DNA of 22,216 nucleotides from the NCBI GenBank assembly GCA_014084085.1, contig NPFB01000172.1, positions 88,953 to 111,168 of the forward strand. The letters run 5' to 3'. This DNA comes from Hondaea fermentalgiana (lineage: Eukaryota; Sar; Bigyra; Thraustochytrida; Thraustochytriidae). Positions 16,387 to 22,216 of this stretch are shown in pieces. Every line of letters starts with the position of its first letter. The stretch's first letter is position 1. A model generated the notes under the pieces. It was not told the origin of the DNA. It ran no database searches and saw nothing but the letters and a program-made list of their open reading frames with translations. The position numbers and the translations under genes are program-made.

Positions 16387-17873
16387 ACTCGCACGCAATG
16401 AAGTTTACCGACTTTCCAATGCCATCGCCACACACCCAACCCCCTTTTTAATGAAAAAATAAACCTTTTATCAAGACACGGATTTACAGGCTTCTCGATG
16501 CAAGATGTAAATCAAGCCACTCGCGTCGCCAGCATTATACTCCTTGCTCATTTAAGCTGTCCTTGTGATCAACTGAAAAATCTATTCCTTCGCAGACTTG
16601 CAGAAAACTCCTGAGGGTTTCAATCAACGTAGTACGGGCTTTGGCGGCTTAGAAAAGAACTCTTGGCGGCGCAAGTGTGTATGAACACTCCTGCTGGGTC
16701 GTTCAGTCTCAAGTTGAGCGATGAAAGGTGACTGAATATCATTTTTTTTACCAATATTCATCTTGAGCGATGCGTGCTTGTGAGCTTCGTCACACCATAC
16801 GCACTGTAAGGACTGCGAGCTCATGCAAGCGGAGAATGCATGCGTGTAAAGGTATTGAGAAATGAGCTGTACGATAGATTCTATCTAACGCTGATTGGCA
16901 ACGGATGACTTGGATCTGCTGATGCTGGGAATGCTTTGTCTTGGCGCCAGGTCCAAGACTTGGATAAGTGATGTACAGAGGTGCTGGTGAGGGGCAAGAG
17001 CCCATTCTGAGGCTTACCAGCTAGGAGATGTTCACTGCCGTGACTTTGTAGTCTGCCCTCACCAAGTATACTGACTGCAGCTGGGGCCTCAGATGAGACT
17101 TCCCATGGGCGAAAGGTTGACGTCATCTGGTCCATGCCATACAGCCGTGGTGGCGTCGTTCTTTGTCCTCGATAAAAAGGAAACCATTCATGGCCAAGCA
17201 AGATATGGCTATTGGAAGTGAACAATGCGCTTTCCAAACCCCATCAATGCGACAAGGGAAGACCTCCGCGTCGCTCATGGCATTCGTAATGGATGTTGTG
17301 AATCTCTCTTCACTACACCGAAGCTCTTGCGGATGTAAGTCTCTGTTGGGACATGGAAATGACGTGAGCAGACAGCAGCGCCACAGTGAAGTCAACTTGG
17401 CACCATGGGAAGTCTACTGTAGACTTGCCGTGCCAACAAGCATCCAATCTCAGCAGCCACTCGTTCGTGCGACATTAGGGTACGTCTGACATCACTCAGA
17501 GCACGAACTAGCACGGCCAAAGACTTGTGACCATCTCCACTACATCCTCGATACGACATTTGAGGTGGGGAGAAACATCGATCTTCACCGCCAGACAAAT
17601 TCGTCTCAGCAGAAGCGAAACTCCCTTGGCATTTCTAGCGTACTTTGGCATACTAGCAAAGCATCTGATTTCATAAGTTTCGCAACAAAGAAGAAGATGC
17701 AAGACCTGTGCACATGTTGATGCGCAAAGCCGGCTCGAGGAGCGTGTGAGCAAACCATGCACAGATCGTTCCGTCATGGAACGCTTCGAAAGGATCCCAT
17801 AAAAGCGCAAGAAGCAACCAAGGCAGTAAATCACCCGTCAAATCATTTCAAATACAAGTAATCTTGGCATCTC
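16387..17873. other. Convergent spacer, no gene recognised
   Basis: About 1.5 kb between the 3' ends of sulfotransferase 2 (plus) and the kinase-E3 gene (minus). It is lower in GC than its surroundings. Open frames of about 70-120 codons occur on both strands (for example 16881-17237 minus and 17163-17489 plus) but show no domain and overlap one another. A run of T lies at 16742-16748. I found no convincing tRNA or small RNA. Confidence 0.55.
16458..16463 (+). promoter_or_regulatory. Polyadenylation signal AATAAA, sulfotransferase 2
   Basis: AATAAA about 72 bases after the stop codon of copy 2, a typical 3' untranslated region position. Confidence 0.6.
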
Positions 17874-20339
17874 TCATTCAAACTGAAAATCTTCGCCAAC
17901 AATGTCCGACGTAAGAAGTGGACGCAGTCTCTGCTGGACGTTGGCACGTATGTCGGCGTCCTCGATGCGCTCTGCCATGTAGTTACGAAGACGCTGCGCT
18001 CGAAGCCGGGTCCAAGCTTGTTGCACGACAGCAAAATCGCTGAAGAATGGGTCTCTTTCGCCAGCAGGCTTTGCCGTACATGTTGCAACGTGCTGATGGC
18101 AAGCGCCTGAGTCATTGCCTGTATCCTGCAAGCACCATGCGCAGAAGCGGCACGGGCAAGAGGCACATGACAGAGCGCAGCAGCCGCCAAAGTCAGCAAA
18201 GACTGTCGAGCAACGCGGGCACGACATGGCGAGTACCTCATTTTGGATGGTACGAATGTGATTCTGCGTTGTCGGGTCCAGCCCATGTTCGCGGAGCGCT
18301 GCGTCGACACGATCTCGGAGCTGGCGCTCTTGTTTGGCTGCGGCGTCTCGCTCAAAGTGCGCGCGCACGATGTCGAGCAGACCTGAGAAGTCCTCGTCCG
18401 GAACCGCAGCTGCAATGGAACGTCCAGGGATAACAAGATCACAGTCTGGCGTGACACAGCACATGCTTCCATCCCGAAGCACCTTGACGTGCGACTGAGA
18501 CTGAGCAGCAGCGCGTACCGACTCGCTTAGACAATCCTTGCACGTGAAATGGCGATCTGCGCAAGAAATGCCCTCGTCGGCGGGGTAAATGTCGAAACAA
18601 ATGGCACATGAGGCCTCTTTCACGCGCTCAACTTGAAAGGCTTCATGGCGCAAGGCCTCAAGCGCAGTGGGTCGCTGTGCTGGGTCTTCAGACTGCAAAG
18701 ACGAAATGAGCGTTGTAGTTGCGTCAGATACAGTTGTGTTTTGGAAGAGGTCCTCGAGAACCACACCGACAGAGTACATGTCCACGGCAGAATCCACCCT
18801 GTCGATTGTTTTTCTGTCGCGAAGCTCAGGGGCCATGTACTTGAAAGTGGCTTGCATAGGCTGCGTCATGGTCACATTATGCATTTGGACACCATCAAAG
18901 TCACCTAGAACAGGTGAAAGACCGGGGGCGAGAAAGACATTCTCTGGCTTGACGTCACAATGCACGAAGCCTTGTGAGTGCAGATCGTGAAGGCCAGACA
19001 AAAGACCGATGGCTATGCGCCTGCGCGTAGCCACATCTGCACGCATATTGTCACGGATCCAGGCGGCAAGGTCACCACCCTCGTAAAGGGGCATCAGAAC
19101 GCATCCCTGATGCGCATCCTGCATAAACGCGCCCTGGATGCGCACGATGTAGGCTGATTGCATCTGGGCAAGCGCTGCGACTTGGCGAAAGAAACGACTG
19201 CTCCACTCGTCGTTGGCAAGATGAAAGGTCTTTAGTACATAATGTTGGCCATTGGGATCACGTACTTTTAGCACAGACTTGCCAGGCTTGGATGCAAGCT
19301 CTGCAATAGTCTCAAAGTCTCCGCGCTTGGCATTTGTCAGCCAAAGTCCCAGCGTAGTCAGCTCCCGAGGCACGCCAGCTTCTATGCCCAAGCTCCTGAT
19401 CCACTCTTGATCGCAAAGCAACTCTGGATAATGTTCCTCCGCATGACGTAAAACGCGCGCGCGCTCTTTGCGCAGTTCGCTGTCCAGCTTATAAACACTC
19501 CCAATCTGAGCAAGCTCTTGCTTGAGATTAAGCTCCAGGTCTTCTCTCTTCCTTTTATTCTGGCGAGCAACCATCGTCGATTTCGTCAAGTGCGACGTAT
19601 CCAGGGCCGCAAGCCAGGGAATGATGGTCTCCTGTAAGTGCCATACTTTGCTCTTCACTGTGCAAGTGTAGAATGAGATCGTGCTGTACCACGCATGTCG
19701 TATCTTCTCTAGCGGAGAGGCAGAATACGAGACGCGTAAGCGCTTCTTACGTGGCTCACTATCCATGCTGTGAGTATTTTCGATCTGAGCAACATTCTGC
19801 TCAACGGAGGACGCTTTGGCCTGCGCTTCAACATCTCCGTCATTGGCCTCCTCGCGGATACGTTGGAGACGGCGCTCAAGATCTTCTCGCTTCCACTTGC
19901 TTTGGCGAATGTTCTTAATGAATGCTGTCACACGTGATGTATCCGGCGCCGTAAGCCCAGGAACGTGTTGGGAAAGCAATGTTGACAGGTCTTTCGCGGC
20001 TTTCTGTAGGCGCGAAACTTCACTCTTTACTGTGTGAGTGTAAAATGAGATTGTGCTGGCCATAGCAAGCCAAATCTCATCCAGGGGGGCGTCTGCCATT
20101 GGATTGACGTCTCTCAAGGCGCAGAGCTCTGCTTCAAGAGCCTCCCGTACCTCATGTAGTTCCTCCGTCACTTTGCTCATTTTCTCCGGATGCTCGAGAG
20201 TCATAAAGAACGTCGGCCGAATACCAAGACGCCCTGTGCTCTTGTTTAAAGCATCGATAGCTACTTCGGTTCGTTTTCGAGCAACACTCGTATCGTGCCG
20301 AGTATCCCAGGCCTTTATCGCCTCAACCGCGTCTCGCAT
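17874..20339 (-). CDS. Protein kinase-like plus RING1/RING2 (RBR-like) E3 ubiquitin ligase
   Basis: Long uninterrupted frame. Residue numbers here count from the valine codon at 20364-20366; the first ATG (20339) is residue 10. Residues 1-320 are mostly helical, with a duplicated segment at about 96-167 and 222-280. A kinase domain spans about 350-577: Lys379, H-C-D-V-K-P-E-N at 469-476, D-F-D at 489-491, A-P-E at 512-514, and Arg565. A RING follows with C587, C590, C602, H606, C609, C612, and then C637/C642. A second Cys cluster runs from C716 to C763 and matches the RBR RING2 spacing, with C729 at the position of the catalytic cysteine. No IBR zinc ligands lie between them. The likely role is a phospho-regulated ubiquitin ligase; substrates are unknown. 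Plant KEG also joins RING, kinase and ankyrin parts, but in another order. The frame continues upstream, through one TAA, into the ankyrin gene at 20397-22070, so this may be the C-terminal part of a larger protein. Confidence 0.8.
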   Translation of the reverse strand: MRDAVEAIKAWDTRHDTSVARKRTEVAIDALNKSTGRLGIRPTFFMTLEHPEKMSKVTEELHEVREALEAELCALRDVNPMADAPLDEIWLAMASTISFYTHTVKSEVSRLQKAAKDLSTLLSQHVPGLTAPDTSRVTAFIKNIRQSKWKREDLERRLQRIREEANDGDVEAQAKASSVEQNVAQIENTHSMDSEPRKKRLRVSYSASPLEKIRHAWYSTISFYTCTVKSKVWHLQETIIPWLAALDTSHLTKSTMVARQNKRKREDLELNLKQELAQIGSVYKLDSELRKERARVLRHAEEHYPELLCDQEWIRSLGIEAGVPRELTTLGLWLTNAKRGDFETIAELASKPGKSVLKVRDPNGQHYVLKTFHLANDEWSSRFFRQVAALAQMQSAYIVRIQGAFMQDAHQGCVLMPLYEGGDLAAWIRDNMRADVATRRRIAIGLLSGLHDLHSQGFVHCDVKPENVFLAPGLSPVLGDFDGVQMHNVTMTQPMQATFKYMAPELRDRKTIDRVDSAVDMYSVGVVLEDLFQNTTVSDATTTLISSLQSEDPAQRPTALEALRHEAFQVERVKEASCAICFDIYPADEGISCADRHFTCKDCLSESVRAAAQSQSHVKVLRDGSMCCVTPDCDLVIPGRSIAAAVPDEDFSGLLDIVRAHFERDAAAKQERQLRDRVDAALREHGLDPTTQNHIRTIQNEVLAMSCPRCSTVFADFGGCCALSCASCPCRFCAWCLQDTGNDSGACHQHVATCTAKPAGERDPFFSDFAVVQQAWTRLRAQRLRNYMAERIEDADIRANVQQRLRPLLTSDIVGEDFQFE
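19524..20060 (-). repeat. Internal duplication in kinase-E3 protein
   Basis: Two related segments lie within the coding region, residues about 96-167 and 222-280. Both read S-T-I-S-F-Y-T, then T-V-K-S, then L-Q, a P/A-L-D-T-S core and a K-R-E-D-L-E end. The DNA is clearly similar as well (for example near 20034-20060 and 19660-19690). The second copy has lost about ten residues in its middle. Confidence 0.8.
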
Positions 20340-20396
20340 TACTTGCTGCACTCTCTCAAAGGTCACTAGTGAGGGAGCGTCATCAATGCTCGCAAG

Positions 20397-22070
20397 TTAT
20401 TTGGAAATCTCATTCCAGAGAATTCGAAAGGTGTCCACGAGGGCCTTCGTTCCTGAATCAGCTCGAATTTCTTCCAGCTGACCCTCGACTCCGCCCGATA
20501 GAGCTTCTTGGATGCCCTCGATAAGCTGTTGGCGTGTTCCATTCCTGAGAGGTACCTGTTTCGGGTCCTTCTTGACAGCCTCTTGAAGTGCGCCAAGCTC
20601 TTGCGCTTTTTTGCGAAAAATTCTTTGCTGCATTTCCAAGTTTGCAAATGGTGCAACTGGGTTCGTGCGCGAGAGCTGCTTGGCAAGTTCACTGCGTAGC
20701 CTTGGATGAATGGTAGATTTCGCATCTCTGCACTTTGTCCTTGCAAGCGAAACCTTTTGCGCTAGTGCTTCGAGATTGCTTGCTTGCCCGGAATATGCAA
20801 AAAATTGAAGTGGCTCTCGGCAATCTGGCGCATTTGATATCCGCATTTGCTTGAGATGATTGAAAGTGAGATTGTGAGCTCTGCGCAAAGTTCGCACACC
20901 TTGTTTGAAAAGCTTGAGAACCGTCTTCCTTGGAGCGTTGGTGGTAAAGAGAGCGAGCGGCAACGAGTGTATGAAAGAAAGAAAGGCGGTCAGCTCCATA
21001 CGTTTCTTGGAAGAAGCATGCGCAAGGGCCACCTCAACGCCGAGGGACTCGCTGGAAAGACCTGCACTGTGCTTAAAAATAAGCTTGGCAAGACAGAGGC
21101 TATCTTTTTCGTCGCTGGCTATGCACGCGTAAATCATTGGGGTCAGGCCCATGCTATCACGTGCATCGACCCGTGCCCCGTCCGCCACGAGAGCTTTCGC
21201 CCTTGCTACATCGCCCTTCTTGCATGCCTGCATAAGAGGCGTATGGCTTTTTTCATACAAAGCTTGAGCGCAGCTGAGGATGGCGTCTGGCTTATGGTCA
21301 TCTTTGTCGGTGCTGCAATACAAAACGAACGTTAGACTAGATAGGTGGCGCAGTTTAATTCATTTCTGTGTAACTCACTCTTGCGTCTGCAACGACGCCA
21401 CAAAAACGCTCCGCGATTCCTGCAACTTGCCTTGCAAACCCCGCGCCACCTCCAACATTGCCGCGAATTTCAGGAATGCGACGGCATCTTCGCGTTTACG
21501 GTAGTTGGCCACCGCCAGCGCGTCCCATCCGGTTCTAGTTTTCAAATCCAAATCGGCGCCCGCCGCATATACGAGCTTGATGCAGCGCAGGAGACCCACC
21601 GCGGCCGTGGTGTGATGCGATTTAGATGGCTGCTGACACGCCAGCATGAGCGCGGTCCATCCATCGCTGGCCTGCAGGTCAAAATCTGCGCCGTTCTCGA
21701 TGAGCAACTGGGCCGTGTCGGGTTGGTCGTAGCGGCACGCGTACATGAGCGCGGTCCATCCACCGTTATCCTGCAGGTCAAGCTTTGCGCCGCGTTTGAT
21801 GAGCCACTGCGCGATGGCGGGCTGGTCGTAGCGGCACGCGTACATGAGCGCGGTCCACCCAATGTTATTCTGCAGGTCGAGCTTTGCGCCGCGCTCGATG
21901 AGCCAATGCGCGATTGCGGGCTGCCCCCCCGAGTTCGGGTCGAGGGCCCACGTGAGCGGCGGATCATTTGAAGTTGTCACCGTCGCGTTGAGCAGAGCGG
22001 GGTCGTTCTGCACGGCGCGCTGCATGCCGGCGAGGTCGCCGTCCTTGATGAGGCGGAACATGCTCGCCAT
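20397..22070 (-). CDS. Ankyrin-repeat protein (possible N-terminal part of kinase-E3 protein)
   Basis: Two exons, 21379-22070 and 20397-21312, with a 66-nt phase-2 intron (donor GTGAGT, acceptor TTGCAG), giving 535 residues if the TAA at 20397-20399 is the true end. Residues about 36-190 hold ankyrin repeats, including three nearly identical units with G-W-T-A-L-M. The second exon adds a further pair (T-P-L-M-Q-A-C at about 253-259 and T-P-M-I-Y-A-C later) and then a basic, helical region without a known domain. Ankyrin repeats bind partner proteins; here they may recruit substrates for the E3 encoded just downstream. The start at 22070 is the first ATG before the repeats. The promoter would lie in the 146 GC-rich bases at the window edge or beyond, and an upstream exon cannot be excluded. 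After the TAA the same frame stays open for the whole kinase-E3 gene, so these are probably one gene. Confidence 0.8.
21651..21947 (-). repeat. Three 99-bp tandem repeats encoding ankyrin units
   Basis: Units begin at 21651, 21750 and 21849, exactly 99 bases (33 codons) apart, each starting CGCGGTCC on the plus strand. The first two share a long stretch that includes GTAGCGGCACGCGTACATGAG. The DNA is more alike than protein constraint needs, which suggests recent expansion or gene conversion. The third diverges toward its 3' end. Confidence 0.9.
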
Positions 22071-22216
22071 CTTGGTCCGGCGCGACCGCGTTGTTCTTCG
22101 CGCGTGCGTGGGCGCGTGCGCGGCGGTGCGGTGCGCGGGCGGCGTTTGGTGCGGAGGCGGGGCTGGCGGGCTGGCGGTCGGGAGCGCGGGGCCGGCTGGA
22201 GGCGGGCTGGAGCTGG

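Noticed and set aside
16881..17489. Overlapping frames of 90-118 codons in the convergent spacer
   Set aside because: They occur on both strands over the same bases, with no domain, codon signal or plausible splice partners.

Overview
The window reads as nuclear DNA of a protist, most likely a stramenopile and possibly a thraustochytrid or other labyrinthulomycete. The evidence is NSF, BOLA3 and RNA polymerase III subunit genes, GT-AG introns of only 58-95 nt, AATAAA signals, a 5S rRNA gene with its own TATA box, and a receptor linker rich in S-P-T/N-A-P-T as is common in stramenopiles. The assignment is inference; no species marker was compared. There is no sign of operons, CRISPR or prokaryotic mobile elements.

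Layout. 1-1054 holds no recognisable gene. 1055-1426 (-) encodes a mitochondrial BolA protein (BOLA3-like) with a CAG-repeat tract just upstream. 1917-4187 (-) is an intronless NSF/Sec18 gene, head to head with a two-exon RPC9/CRCP-like Pol III subunit gene at 4906-5463 (+). 6048-7694 and 8370-9955 (-) are two tandem paralogous leucine-rich-repeat membrane receptors. Each has eight exons, and six of them are 69-nt phase-2 exons that each encode one repeat. A divergent 5S rRNA gene lies at 10314-10431 (-). 12097-13362 and 15124-16386 (+) are tandem type II membrane sulfotransferases. They are separated by 1.76 kb containing strong inverted repeats. 17874-22070 (-) encodes an ankyrin protein followed, in the same frame, by a kinase plus RING-type E3 protein. 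A single in-frame TAA divides the two, and an unrecognised intron could remove it.

Together: BOLA3, NSF and RPC9 are housekeeping genes (iron-sulfur maturation, membrane fusion, Pol III transcription). The LRR receptors, the sulfotransferases (probably modifying secreted polysaccharide) and the ankyrin-kinase-E3 locus look like lineage-specific surface and signalling genes. Two of these three groups are recent tandem duplicates, and the third carries internal duplications. The items most worth a second look are the exon-per-repeat LRR pair with uneven divergence, the ankyrin/kinase/RING-RING2 architecture with its TAA, and the divergent 5S gene.
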